NCBI RefSeq assembly: GCF_049331405.1 | Contig: NZ_CP186274.1 | Location: 496,001 to 560,000 of the forward strand | Direction of reading: 5' to 3' | DNA from: PoT sp049331405 | GTDB taxonomy: Bacteria > Planctomycetota > Planctomycetia > Isosphaerales > Isosphaeraceae | DNA length: 64,000 nt | Part shown: one piece after another, positions 27,240 to 36,699 of the stretch | How the letters are laid out: each line of letters begins with the position of its first letter | Position numbering within the stretch: the first letter of the stretch is position 1 | The notes under the pieces: model-generated | Databases searched by the model: none | The model's input: only the letters and a program-made list of their open reading frames with translations | What the model was told of the DNA's origin: nothing | Position numbers and translations under genes: made by a program

Positions 27240-27980
27240 ATGTCCCGCGTTGACCGGGTTTCCGAGATCGCCAAGCAACTCGAGCGATCCATCCTGTCGG
27301 GCGAACTCGTCCCGGGCGACCTCCTGCCGTCCGAGCGGGAGATCAGCGCCCGCCAGGGGGTGAGCCGGAGCGTGGTGCGCGAGGCCCTCGGCCGCCTGGC
27401 GAGCCTCGGCCTGGTGCGCAGCGTCCACGGCTCGGGCACGAGGGTCGAGCTCCCGTCGGGGCGGCAGGTGACGGACGGATACCGTCGGCTCCTGGGCAGG
27501 CCCGACTGTCGCCTGGAAGACCTCGCGGCCGTGCGGCTCCCGCTGGAGACGACGATCGCGTCGCTCGCGGCGACGATGCGGACCGAGGCTCATCTGGAAC
27601 GCCTGCAGGAGACCCAGGAGATCCTGGGAGATCCCACGCGACCGCTCGACGAGCACGTGAAGGCCGACCTCGAATTCCACGCGATCCTGGCCGAGGCCAC
27701 CGGCAACAGCCTCTTCAAGCTCGTGCTGACGCCGATGCAGGAACTCCTGATCGAGAGCCGCCGCCACACGCTCGGCTGCTATGGCGCGGACCTCGCCCAT
27801 GGGCATCACGCCCTGATCCTCGACGCCGTCCGCGCCGGGGACGACCAGGGGGCCTCCGCGGCGATGCGCCATCACCTCGAGGCGAACTTCCAGCACCTCC
27901 ACGAAGCCGAAGCCGTCGGGGAGGCGGGGCCCATCGCCGCGCTGGACGGCTCCCACCTCGAAGGCCTGGGCCTCGTCTGA
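27240..27980 (+). CDS. GntR-family (FadR/FCD subfamily) transcriptional regulator
   Basis: A 246-residue regulator. Residues about 1-70 form a winged helix-turn-helix (ILSGELVPGDLLPSEREISARQGVSRSVVREALGRLASLGLV, then the wing GSGTRVEL). Residues about 95-225 form the all-helical FCD ligand domain; DLEFHAILAEATGN and HHALILDAVRAGD carry candidate metal-binding Asp and His residues, as in family members that bind sugar acids or other carboxylates. The start at 27240 (MSRVDRVSEI) removes an implausible 35-residue extension. The gene stands alone and ends 42 bases before the stop of the convergent secreted protein, so its target is not apparent. Confidence 0.88.
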   Translation: MSRVDRVSEIAKQLERSILSGELVPGDLLPSEREISARQGVSRSVVREALGRLASLGLVRSVHGSGTRVELPSGRQVTDGYRRLLGRPDCRLEDLAAVRLPLETTIASLAATMRTEAHLERLQETQEILGDPTRPLDEHVKADLEFHAILAEATGNSLFKLVLTPMQELLIESRRHTLGCYGADLAHGHHALILDAVRAGDDQGASAAMRHHLEANFQHLHEAEAVGEAGPIAALDGSHLEGLGLV

Positions 27981-28022
27981 GTCCGAGGCCCAGACCCGGC
28001 ATCAAATCGCGAGCCCTCGCCT

Positions 28023-29843
28023 TCAGGAGGGGAGCGAGAGCGGCCCGAGCTGCTTGAGGTCCTGGATGACCGCGACGCCGTTGCGGTTGTCGACGGTCCT
28101 CGCGGTGCTCAGGATCGTCAGGTTGAAGCGCCTGGCGATCTGGGCGTGGCTGAACGGCTGGCCGATGATCACCGAGTTGTTGGCGCTGGCGAACTTGACC
28201 AGGTTCAGGTTCCCGGCGTCGTTGATGATCATGCCCTGGGCCTGCTGCCCCCGGATCGACTGCACGTCTCCCTGGACGTCGATGAGCGCCGAGCCGGCGA
28301 TCGAGGGGCGGAACGACTCGCTCAAGTCGGTCAGGAGGTTGGCGTCGTTGAGGGTGATGGTCCCCTGGTTCGAGAAGCTCTGCGGGCTCAGCAGCGCCAC
28401 CGTGTTCTGGCCGCCGGAGACGCCCGTCACCACCGCGAGGTTCTGGTCGATGCTGCCGACCGCCGAGGGGACGTTGGCGGGGTCGATGTTCTGGTAGGCC
28501 CCCTGGGTCAGGACGGCCGACATCCCCGAGGATCGGACGATGCCCCCGGTGGTGCTCAACTGGGCCACGCCGAACTGGGTGGCGTCGGGCTGGAACGTGT
28601 TGAAGTGTGCCGCCCCCGTGGCGAAGATCGTCTGCGAGGCCGGGATGCCCGTGAGGCCCCCCGAGTACGAGAACTGGCCCGCGGCGTTGAACGGCTGCCC
28701 GACCACGACGGCCTGGCCGGTCTCCAGGCTCCCCGTGATGTTCAGGGCCAGGGCGAGGCCGCCGTTACCCGCCGAGGAGTCGGCCACGACCGTCAGGGTA
28801 TCCGTCGAGCCGATCTCGTCGATCGAGGTCAGGCCGAGGCTCGCGAGGTTGGCCGTCGAGAACTGCCCGACGCTCGCGCCGCTGACGGCGTTGAAGGCGA
28901 GGATGTTCGTGCCCTGGCTGACCAGGACCACCTGCTGGCCGTTGTCCCGGCCGAGGGCTACCCCGGTGGCGGGCGTGCCGACGCCCGGCAGGGAGATCGT
29001 CTGGAGCTGCGCCCCGGTCGTCGCGTCGAACCGGATCAGGGTGTTCGCGGTGGCGTCGAGGCCGAAGATCTGCGGGTCGCCGATCGAGGCCGGGATCTGG
29101 CTGATCGGCGCGCCGTTGACCCTGTTGACGACCATGACGAAGCCCGGCGGGGCCGGCGGAGGCGCGGGGGTGGTCGCGACGTTATCGCCGGTGCCCACGG
29201 TCTCCTGCGGCTCGACGATGTTCGGCCCGGCGACGAACTGGCCTGAGACGCTCGTGAGGGTCTGGGAGCCGAACGAACCGCTACCGTAGGTCAGGCTGAC
29301 CCCTTCGGTGGTGATCGTCTGCGTCCCGTCAGTCGTGAGCGTCGAGGGCAGGGTCCGCACGTGGACCTGGCTGTTGCTCGACATCGAGTTCAGGTAGAGG
29401 TTCTGGACGCCCGAGGTCAGGTTAATCTGGCCGCCATTGATGAGGTCGAATTTCTTGAGGTTCACGACGTCGATCGGATTGCCGCCGACGCCGCTGAGGT
29501 CGCCCGTCGCCAGGTTCTGATTCTGGATGCTATTCAGGGGGGCGCGGCCGTTCCCTCGCGAGACCTTGGAGACGATCGCGCTGCCGGCGTTGGTGCCGCC
29601 GTAGACGAGGTCGAGGGCCCCGTTGGGCTCGACGCTCGTGCCGGCGAGGCTGCCGACGCCCAGCAAGGTGATCGAGACCCGGGTTCCCTGGGGGGTGCTG
29701 TAGTTGAACTGGCGGCCGTCGGGCGAGAGGCCGGTGGCCAGCGTCTGCTTCGCCACGCCGGCACCGCTCAACAACTGTCGCCCCTCGAGCCCTTCCAGGG
29801 CCGGGCGAACACCGCGATGGAGCCGCGTCCTTGTCTGCCTCAT
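28023..29843 (-). CDS. secreted beta-propeller-like protein with planctomycete LEGRQLLS N-terminal motif
   Basis: A 606-residue protein whose N-terminus (RPALEGLEGRQLLSG, residues about 12-26) is the recurring planctomycete LE-x-R-x-LLS signature found at the start of large exported or surface proteins instead of an ordinary signal peptide. The remainder is low in charge and rich in Gly, Ser, Thr, Ala, Val, with repeated strands such as LIRFDATTGAQLQTISLPG and ALLSPQSFSNQGTITLNDANLL, typical of a propeller or beta-helix. The ATG at 29843 is preferred to the adjacent GTG. No enzyme motif is visible. It is probably a surface or extracellular structural protein; this is inference from composition and motif. 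Confidence 0.7.
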   Translation of the reverse strand: MRQTRTRLHRGVRPALEGLEGRQLLSGAGVAKQTLATGLSPDGRQFNYSTPQGTRVSITLLGVGSLAGTSVEPNGALDLVYGGTNAGSAIVSKVSRGNGRAPLNSIQNQNLATGDLSGVGGNPIDVVNLKKFDLINGGQINLTSGVQNLYLNSMSSNSQVHVRTLPSTLTTDGTQTITTEGVSLTYGSGSFGSQTLTSVSGQFVAGPNIVEPQETVGTGDNVATTPAPPPAPPGFVMVVNRVNGAPISQIPASIGDPQIFGLDATANTLIRFDATTGAQLQTISLPGVGTPATGVALGRDNGQQVVLVSQGTNILAFNAVSGASVGQFSTANLASLGLTSIDEIGSTDTLTVVADSSAGNGGLALALNITGSLETGQAVVVGQPFNAAGQFSYSGGLTGIPASQTIFATGAAHFNTFQPDATQFGVAQLSTTGGIVRSSGMSAVLTQGAYQNIDPANVPSAVGSIDQNLAVVTGVSGGQNTVALLSPQSFSNQGTITLNDANLLTDLSESFRPSIAGSALIDVQGDVQSIRGQQAQGMIINDAGNLNLVKFASANNSVIIGQPFSHAQIARRFNLTILSTARTVDNRNGVAVIQDLKQLGPLSLPS

Positions 29844-30339
29844 CACCTAAACTCCCCCACCTTGGGAATTCCGGACGGCTTTTGCCGTGGAAATAGCGGT
29901 CTCGCCCTTGAACCGACGTCCTGCTCGCGGAAGATCCGATACCCCTGGCGATCCGACTCTGCTGGGAGGTATCGGCAAGATCGGCGCAAAAGCTTTTCCC
30001 GGAACGGAAAGACACCCCCTCGCACCCGGGATCGGAGCCCCCCTTGGGATCGTCGTCGGGCCTCTCCCGCCTCATGCGCAATCCTGGAGCGACGTGAACT
30101 AGGAAATCTTCGCAAGATGGGAGGGCGAGGTCGTGCGGTCGAGGCGGATTGATGTGCGGGTTGGAAGGAAAATGAGGGCCGGCCGGGCCGCCGGGAATTC
30201 GCCCTTTTCTGGCGCTCGATGTCCCTAGCATGGTGGCTGCATGGCCGTTACACTCGGCAAATCCCGCGATCTAGGCACCGATTCCTTCAAGGATCGAGAC
30301 CCGATCACAGTATTCGATTGACTCAAAGGAGATTGACTG
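29844..30339. other. divergent intergenic spacer
   Basis: About 500 bases between the leftward LEGRQLLS gene and the rightward AEAPK-repeat gene. No frame looks coding. An AAAGGAG ribosome-binding site lies just before the right-hand gene. Promoters for both genes should be here; I saw no RNA gene or clear operator. Confidence 0.55.
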
Positions 30340-31185
30340 GTGCGCCGTTTCGTCACACTTGCTCTGTCTACCGCGTTCCTGCTGGGTTTGACCGCAACGG
30401 ATTGGGCGTCGGCTCAAGACGCGGCGAAGACGGAAGCTCCCAAGGCGGAAGCCCCGAAGACCGAGGCTCCGAAGACCGAAGCCCCGAAGGCCGAGGCCCC
30501 CAAGGCTGAAGCCACGCCTCCGCCGATCCCGCCCGAAGTCGAAGCCAAGCTCGAAGCGGCCCGCCGCGCCGTGGCCGAGGCGATCGTCGCCGCCCAGGAC
30601 GCCGGCCTGGTCCAGACCTCGATCGACCCGCCCCCGATCCTCGACATCCTGATCACGGGTCGCGCGACCGACGAAGCCGCCCTCAAGGCCCGCACCGGCG
30701 TCAGCCCCGAAGTCTTCGGCGCCTGGTTCACCGGCCAGGGCAAGCTCACGGGCGTCGTCATCGAGAACGAAGTCCGCATCATCCCGCCGTCGGCCGGTCT
30801 CCGGACCTGGTATGACCTGCGCAAGAGCATCCTGGACAAGCACATCAAGGCTGTCCGCGACGCCAAGGCCGCCGCCGAGAAGCCCAAGGAAGAGCCCAAG
30901 AAGGAAGAGATGAAGAAGGAAGAGGCTCCCAAGCCGGCCGAAGCCCCCAAGGCCGAGGAGCCCAAGAAGGAAGAAGCCCCGAAGCCCGAAGCTCCGAAGG
31001 CTGAAGAACCCAAGAAGGAAGAGGCCCCGAAGCCGGCGGAAGCCCCCAAGGCCGAGGAGCCCAAGAAGGAAGAAGCTCCCAAGCCCGCTGACGCCCCGAA
31101 GGCCGAGGAAGCCAAGCCCGCCGAGGCCCCCAAGGCTGAAGAAGCCAAGCCGGCCGACGCCCCCAAGGCCGACGCCCCGAAGTGA
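30340..31185 (+). CDS. secreted Ala/Glu/Pro/Lys-repeat protein
   Basis: A 281-residue protein beginning at a GTG with AAAGGAG upstream. Residues 1-26 are a signal peptide (FVTLALSTAFLLGLTATDWASAQ). Then comes a repeat tract of (A/T)EAPK units, a folded-looking middle domain (about 60-170: ARRAVAEAIVAAQDAGL, ILDILITGRATDEAALKARTG, VFGAWFTGQGKL), and a C-terminal tail of about 105 residues made of EEPKKEEAPKPAEAPKA units. The tail is extremely charged and proline-rich, probably extended and flexible, as in proteins that cross or bind cell-wall material. The middle domain is not recognised. Not similar to its neighbours; secretion is well supported, function unknown. Confidence 0.8.
   Translation: MRRFVTLALSTAFLLGLTATDWASAQDAAKTEAPKAEAPKTEAPKTEAPKAEAPKAEATPPPIPPEVEAKLEAARRAVAEAIVAAQDAGLVQTSIDPPPILDILITGRATDEAALKARTGVSPEVFGAWFTGQGKLTGVVIENEVRIIPPSAGLRTWYDLRKSILDKHIKAVRDAKAAAEKPKEEPKKEEMKKEEAPKPAEAPKAEEPKKEEAPKPEAPKAEEPKKEEAPKPAEAPKAEEPKKEEAPKPADAPKAEEAKPAEAPKAEEAKPADAPKADAPK
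30424..30516 (+). repeat. short AEAPK-type coding repeat, N-terminal tract
   Basis: Consecutive 12-to-15-base units encoding K-T/A-E-A-P, read within the secreted repeat protein. Six units are in phase. They differ at synonymous sites, so the array is not a perfect tandem copy. Confidence 0.8.
30880..31182 (+). repeat. Lys/Glu/Pro/Ala tandem coding repeat, C-terminal tract
   Basis: About 300 bases encoding repeats around EEPKKEEAPKPAEAPKA. Blocks such as GAGGAGCCCAAGAAGGAAGA recur near-identically at intervals of about 50 to 60 bases, so the tract is a candidate for length variation between strains. Confidence 0.8.
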
Positions 31186-31530
31186 GCCGGGCTCTCCCGG
31201 ATTGAATCGAGTTCATATCGGAATCGGCCGATCCTGCGGCTGCCTCGCCGCGGGTCGTCGACCCGGACGGACCAACAACGAGCCGCCCCCCGCCTCCCGG
31301 GCCGAATCGGCCTGGGAGTGTCGCAGGGGGCGGATTTCGTCTCCGGTTCGCCTCGGGGTCACTTTGTTTTTCAAAGTGGAAGGTTGCCCGGGCCCGCCCG
31401 AGGCAATACATTGGGTGTCCCATTCCTTCGGGGGCGGATCTTCCGGGGGCCGTTGCCCCCGTCGGAGCGGTCCTTCGCAGACCCAACCGGCCCATTCCCC
31501 ATCAACTAGCGCCGAGCGAGGCCGCTCCCC
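31186..31530. other. intergenic spacer with a small hairpin
   Basis: About 345 bases with no convincing gene. A perfect 7-bp stem CACTTTG / CAAAGTG with a five-T loop is at 31360-31378, and a weak CCGGG/CCCGG hairpin directly follows the upstream stop (31187-31200). Either could help terminate the repeat-protein transcript. Confidence 0.45.
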
Positions 31531-32478
31531 GTGACGCCGACCGTCTTGACCAAGGCGACGACGACTCTCCTCGCCCTGGCCTGCGAGGCCGTGAATCGTC
31601 TCGGGGCCGTCGGGATGCTGATCCTTCCCGAGGAGCCGATGGATTGGCACGCGATCGCCGCCCTGGCCGATGACGTGCGGATCCTCGTCGCCACGTCGTC
31701 GACGCGTTATCTCGACGCGGTCCGGGCCGCCGGCCTGATCCCGCTCGAGGTCGAGCCGACCGACGCGGCCATCACCGAACGCATCACGCTCGCCCTGATC
31801 GAGGCCGTGGCCAACGACCACCTCGAGTCGGGGGCCCGCGTCGTCGTCGCCTACTCCGGCTTCGAGGCCGAGGCGCTCGACTCCCTCACGGTCGTCCGGC
31901 TCGGCGAGCATCTCGAACGCCTCAGCTCGCGTGACCTCCGGGCCCTCGAGACCTCGGTCCCGTTCGAGACCCTCAAGGCGGTCGTCGACGTCGCCGTGGA
32001 GATCGGCCGGGAAGGGCGCGAGGGGAAGACCGTCGGCACCCTGATCGTCGTCGGCGACGTGCGCAACGTCCTGTCGAGGTCGAGGACACTGGGGTTCGAC
32101 CCCTTCAAGGGGTATCGCCGCAAGGAGCGGAACCTCCGCGACCACCGCGTCCGCGAGGCGATCAAGGAGATCGCCCAGATGGACGGGGCCTTCGTCGTCG
32201 CCCGAGACGGCACGGTCGAGGCGGCCTGCCGGATCATCGACGCCCCCAACACCGGCCTGACCCTCCCCAAAGGCCTGGGCACCCGCCACTGGGCCGCCGC
32301 GGCGATCACGAACGTCACGAACGCCCTGGCGGTGGTCGTCAGCCAGTCGACCGGCACCGTCCGGCTCTTCCAGAAGGGGGAGGTCATTCTCAGGATCGCC
32401 CCCATGCGGCACGCCCGCGCGATGAAGTGGAAGGACGACGAGACCGAGCCGACCCCCGGCCGCCCCGAGCGGTCCTGA
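31531..32478 (+). CDS. DacZ-like diadenylate cyclase (DAC domain, PK-C-like N-terminus)
   Basis: A 315-residue protein that should make cyclic di-AMP from two ATP. The C-terminal DAC (DisA_N) domain, about 150-290, has both catalytic motifs: D226-G227 in ARDGTVEAACRII and GTRHWAAAAIT with R252-H253. The N-terminal part (about 1-140; AVGMLILPEEPMDWHAIAALA, RILVATSSTRYLDAVRAAGL) resembles the pyruvate-kinase C-terminal-like domain found in archaeal DacZ. The DNA-binding helix-hairpin-helix part of true DisA is absent and no membrane segment is seen, so it is neither DisA nor CdaA. It begins with GTG; the ribosome-binding site is weak. The next gene, an alpha/beta hydrolase, follows after 160 bases. 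Enzyme class is firm, subfamily is inference. Confidence 0.82.
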   Translation: MTPTVLTKATTTLLALACEAVNRLGAVGMLILPEEPMDWHAIAALADDVRILVATSSTRYLDAVRAAGLIPLEVEPTDAAITERITLALIEAVANDHLESGARVVVAYSGFEAEALDSLTVVRLGEHLERLSSRDLRALETSVPFETLKAVVDVAVEIGREGREGKTVGTLIVVGDVRNVLSRSRTLGFDPFKGYRRKERNLRDHRVREAIKEIAQMDGAFVVARDGTVEAACRIIDAPNTGLTLPKGLGTRHWAAAAITNVTNALAVVVSQSTGTVRLFQKGEVILRIAPMRHARAMKWKDDETEPTPGRPERS

Positions 32479-32638
32479 CCGGGCAGGGGAAGGGAAGGGC
32501 ACTGGCCTCGGCTCCCGGACATGTCGTAAGCTCGTTTCTCCTGCCTCGCCCGCGGCGTGGCGAGGGCTATTGGCATCGTCGGGCGACTCGACCGGCGACC
32601 GCCCGAATACCCAGGCTCCGAGGATCTGATCGGGACTC

Positions 32639-33394
32639 ATGCTGTACTCGACCATGCTCAAGGGGGCCTTCCGCAGGGTCTACGGCGAGCCGCCGGACCT
32701 CTCGTTCAACGGGAAGGGCGAAGGCCTGGTGCTGGTCGCCGACGGCGTCGGCGGCCTCGACCTCTGCGGGACGGGCCTGCGCTACGTCATGGGGGCCTTG
32801 CGGCTGCCGATGGACGTGCGCGTGGTCAACTGGGGCCACGGCTTCGGCCGCTGGCACGCCGACTTGACGAACGTCAAGAATCGGGACCGCCGGGCAAAGG
32901 AGATCGTCGAGGCGGTGATCGCCTACCGGGCCGAGCATCCGGGGCGTCCCGTCTTCCTCGTCGGCAAGTCGGGGGGGACGGGCCTGGTCGTCAAGGCGCT
33001 CGAGCACCTGCCCGAGGATGCCGTCGAGGCCGTCGTCCTGCTGGCTCCCGCCCTCTCGCCGAGGTACGACCTCTCGAGGGCCTTGCTGGCCGTCAGGCGG
33101 GACGTCACGGTCTTCTGGTCGCCGCTGGACGTGGTGGTGCTCGGCCTGGGGACGAGCCTCTTCGGCACGATCGACCGGCGGCGATCGGTGAGCGCGGGGA
33201 TGGTCGGGTTCCGGATCCCGAAGGGCCTGGATGAGGCGGGCAGGGCCCGTTACGCCAAGCTCCGGCAGGTCCGCTGGAGGCCCCGGATGGCCTCGACCGG
33301 GTACCTCGGGGGGCACGTCGGGCCGGACAGCCCGGCCTTTCTCAAGAAGTACGTCGTGCCGCTGTTGCGGGTGGCGGACGCCCCCCATTGTTGA
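32639..33394 (+). CDS. alpha/beta-hydrolase-fold protein
   Basis: A 251-residue protein with an apparent alpha/beta-hydrolase core: an early strand-loop GLVLVADGVGGLDLCG, and the nucleophile elbow GKSGG (FLVGKSGGTGLVVKALEHLP, about residues 103-122) with the serine in G-x-S-x-G. The catalytic acid may be the Asp in FWSPLDVVVLG and a candidate His lies in YLGGHVGPDSPAF. There is no signal peptide or lipobox, so it is probably cytoplasmic. Substrate unknown; the neighbouring diadenylate cyclase does not define it. Confidence 0.7.
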   Translation: MLYSTMLKGAFRRVYGEPPDLSFNGKGEGLVLVADGVGGLDLCGTGLRYVMGALRLPMDVRVVNWGHGFGRWHADLTNVKNRDRRAKEIVEAVIAYRAEHPGRPVFLVGKSGGTGLVVKALEHLPEDAVEAVVLLAPALSPRYDLSRALLAVRRDVTVFWSPLDVVVLGLGTSLFGTIDRRRSVSAGMVGFRIPKGLDEAGRARYAKLRQVRWRPRMASTGYLGGHVGPDSPAFLKKYVVPLLRVADAPHC

Positions 33395-34219
33395 ATTAGG
33401 GAGAGGGTCAAGATGGCCCCTCCCCGCGCCGATAACCTTATGGCCCGGGGACGGTAAGACCTTCCAAACGACACGGAGCCTGGAACTTCCCCCTCCTCAT
33501 CTTCTTCCAGGCAAGTTGGTCGGACCCCGATTGGGACAGAGGATCGCTCGAAATTGCGAAAGACTATGTTCCCGAGTCGAATCGAGAGCGTTGGGGCCGC
33601 AGCCTTGCGAGGGCTCCGGCCCGGACGCTCTCCCGACCCGGGGGAGCATCCTCAAGAACTGGCACCGTGAGTTTCAACGCGCGGCGGCCTCCGCCTTTCT
33701 CACAAAGAGAAACTCGCTAACTTCGCCCTTCCACCCGGAAAGGGGAGGTCGCCACGCGCCTGAAATCCCGGCCTCGCCGGGCACCCAACCTCATCTCTGG
33801 CTCTTCGGGTCGAGATGTCTTGAAATGAACAAAGGGCGTCCTGTGGATGTCCGAGGGCCGGATCTTCGAGGCCTCGGATTCATCCCCGGCGACGGATGAC
33901 AAGGCCTCGGGGGTGCGACCTCGGGACCTCATCTTCGCGTCGAATCGTCGAGCCTCGCAGCCGCCATGTCGAGCCCCGCGGCTCGGCCGTGGTCGTGGCC
34001 TCGCGCTGCCCTCGGAGGGCCCCGGATCGCGTCACGTCGAAGCGGATCGGCATCCTTCGAGAGTTTGGGGGCCCGTGCCGCTTGACCTCGGGCCTCGGAA
34101 ACTGATAGGACAAGGGGCAGCCTCTCGCCCTAGGAGGCGGGGGGAATGAGCCGGGGGAACGTCCCCGTACGAACGAACGTGGCCACGACATTTCTCTTGG
34201 ATGGAGTAATCAGGCACCG
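33395..34219. other. long spacer before enolase, no gene seen
   Basis: About 825 bases without a believable coding frame; the available frames are Arg- and Pro-rich and discontinuous. It should include the enolase promoter and leader. I looked for tRNA-type TpsiC loops and long stems and found none that held up. Confidence 0.5.
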
Positions 34220-35494
<1,275 letters not shown>

Positions 35495-35537
35495 GCGCAT
35501 TGCGGCTCACCTGGGCCGACGGCCGGTAGAACAGAAA

Positions 35538-35570
35538 GGGGGCCGGATCGCTTGATCCGGCCCCCTTTTT
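35538..35570 (+). terminator. Rho-independent terminator of enolase (bidirectional)
   Basis: A perfect 12-bp stem GGGGGCCGGATC / GATCCGGCCCCC with a GCTT tetraloop, followed by TTTTT at 35566-35570 and preceded by AAA. It starts 43 bases after the enolase stop and 47 bases before the stop of the convergent response-regulator gene, so it can terminate both. Confidence 0.93.
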
Positions 35571-35616
35571 CGCTTTGGTGCCGCAGGGATTCTTGTCGAT
35601 CGTCCGGCCGGGCCGC

Positions 35617-36450
35617 TTACTTCTTCTCGAAGCGCTTGATCAGGGTCACTTCGTTACCCAGATCGTTGTAGCGGAATTCGTCGACCAGGCCCTTGGCGAG
35701 CATGATCCCGAAGCCTCCTTCGCGGATGCCGAGATCGTTGCGGATGTCGAGGTGCCCGATCGGATCTTCTTCCGAGGCGGCGTGCGGGATCTCGAGCGGG
35801 TTGAAGCCGGGCCCCTGGTCCTTGATGATCAGGGTGATCGAGTCGGGGTCGATCCGATAGGTGATCTGCAGGACGAGCTCGGCGTTCTTGCGGTGGCCCC
35901 ACTCGATGGCGTTGCCCCCCATCTCCATGACGGCCTGCCTCAGATCCTTGATCTGGCGTTCCGTCAGGGGGGTGTGGGCGTAGAAGTCGGCCAGCATGTC
36001 GTTGGCCTGCTGGAGGTAGCTCGCCTCGCTGCGGACGTCGAACCGGATCTCGCCGGCGGTCCCGCGCGTCTCGTGCTCGTGCCGCCAGGCCATGGCCTTC
36101 TCCATCGCCACGAAAAGCTGCTCGGGCGAGAAGGGCTTGGCGAGGTAGTCATTCGCCCCGACGCGGACGCCGGCGGCCCGGTGCTTCGCGTCGTGGAGCG
36201 CGGTGACCATGATGATCGGGATCAGGTTCGTCTCGCGGTCCCGCTTGAGGCGGTCGCAGACCTCGAAACCATCGATATCGGGAAGCATCAGGTCGAGCAG
36301 GATCAGGCTCGGCGAGTGCTCGCGGACGGCGGCGGCGACCTGGGCACCCGTGAAGATCTGGATCGGCTCGAAGTCTCGGGCCCGGGCCAGGTGGGCCAGG
36401 ATATCGTTGGTGTCGCGCTCATCGTCGACGATCAGCACGGTACGCGGCAT
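35617..36450 (-). CDS. response regulator fused to a histidine-kinase-like (anti-sigma type) ATPase domain
   Basis: A 277-residue protein. Residues 1-120 are a receiver domain (IVDDE at 7-11, phosphoacceptor Asp53 in LILLDLMLPDIDGFEV, and the conserved Lys in YLAKPF). After a helical linker (about 125-165) comes a GHKL ATPase domain with N-box GGNAIEWGH and G1 box KDQGPGFNP, then GGFGIMLAKGLVDEF. There is no phosphoacceptor histidine domain, so this resembles an RsbW/SpoIIAB-type switch kinase controlled by phosphorylation rather than a sensor kinase. The start at 36450 (MPRTVLIVDDE) is clear although the frame stays open much further upstream. It lies divergently from the ExbB operon. Partner sigma or anti-sigma antagonist not in this window. 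Confidence 0.88.
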   Translation of the reverse strand: MPRTVLIVDDERDTNDILAHLARARDFEPIQIFTGAQVAAAVREHSPSLILLDLMLPDIDGFEVCDRLKRDRETNLIPIIMVTALHDAKHRAAGVRVGANDYLAKPFSPEQLFVAMEKAMAWRHEHETRGTAGEIRFDVRSEASYLQQANDMLADFYAHTPLTERQIKDLRQAVMEMGGNAIEWGHRKNAELVLQITYRIDPDSITLIIKDQGPGFNPLEIPHAASEEDPIGHLDIRNDLGIREGGFGIMLAKGLVDEFRYNDLGNEVTLIKRFEKK

Positions 36451-36699
36451 GGGCAAACACTCAACGGGATGACGGCGATCTAGTTCGCGCCCGACGGAGC
36501 CTCTGACGGTATTCTCTCGCGCGAGGGGGCTACTGGCAAGGCGTTGGACTTCGCCCGATCGCACCACCCTTGCGAGATTGGGAGCAGTCACGGGATAATC
36601 GGGTGCAGTCCTTGGCCCCTTTCGGAAAGCTCGGCCCTTCATCGATGGGGTTCTCCACTCGACCTTTCCGATCCGTTTCGTTCGCCTGAGAACCGTCTC

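Noticed and set aside
26747..27253. 168-codon plus-strand frame before the GntR gene
   Set aside because: Random-looking composition, no ribosome-binding site of note, overlaps the better supported regulator start.
30424..31182. Repeats considered as a CRISPR array
   Set aside because: They are in-frame codons for AEAPK-type peptides with no unique spacers and no cas genes.
33395..34219. Spacer before enolase considered for a tRNA or regulatory RNA
   Set aside because: GTCGAATC-type strings occur, but no cloverleaf or conserved stems could be built around them.
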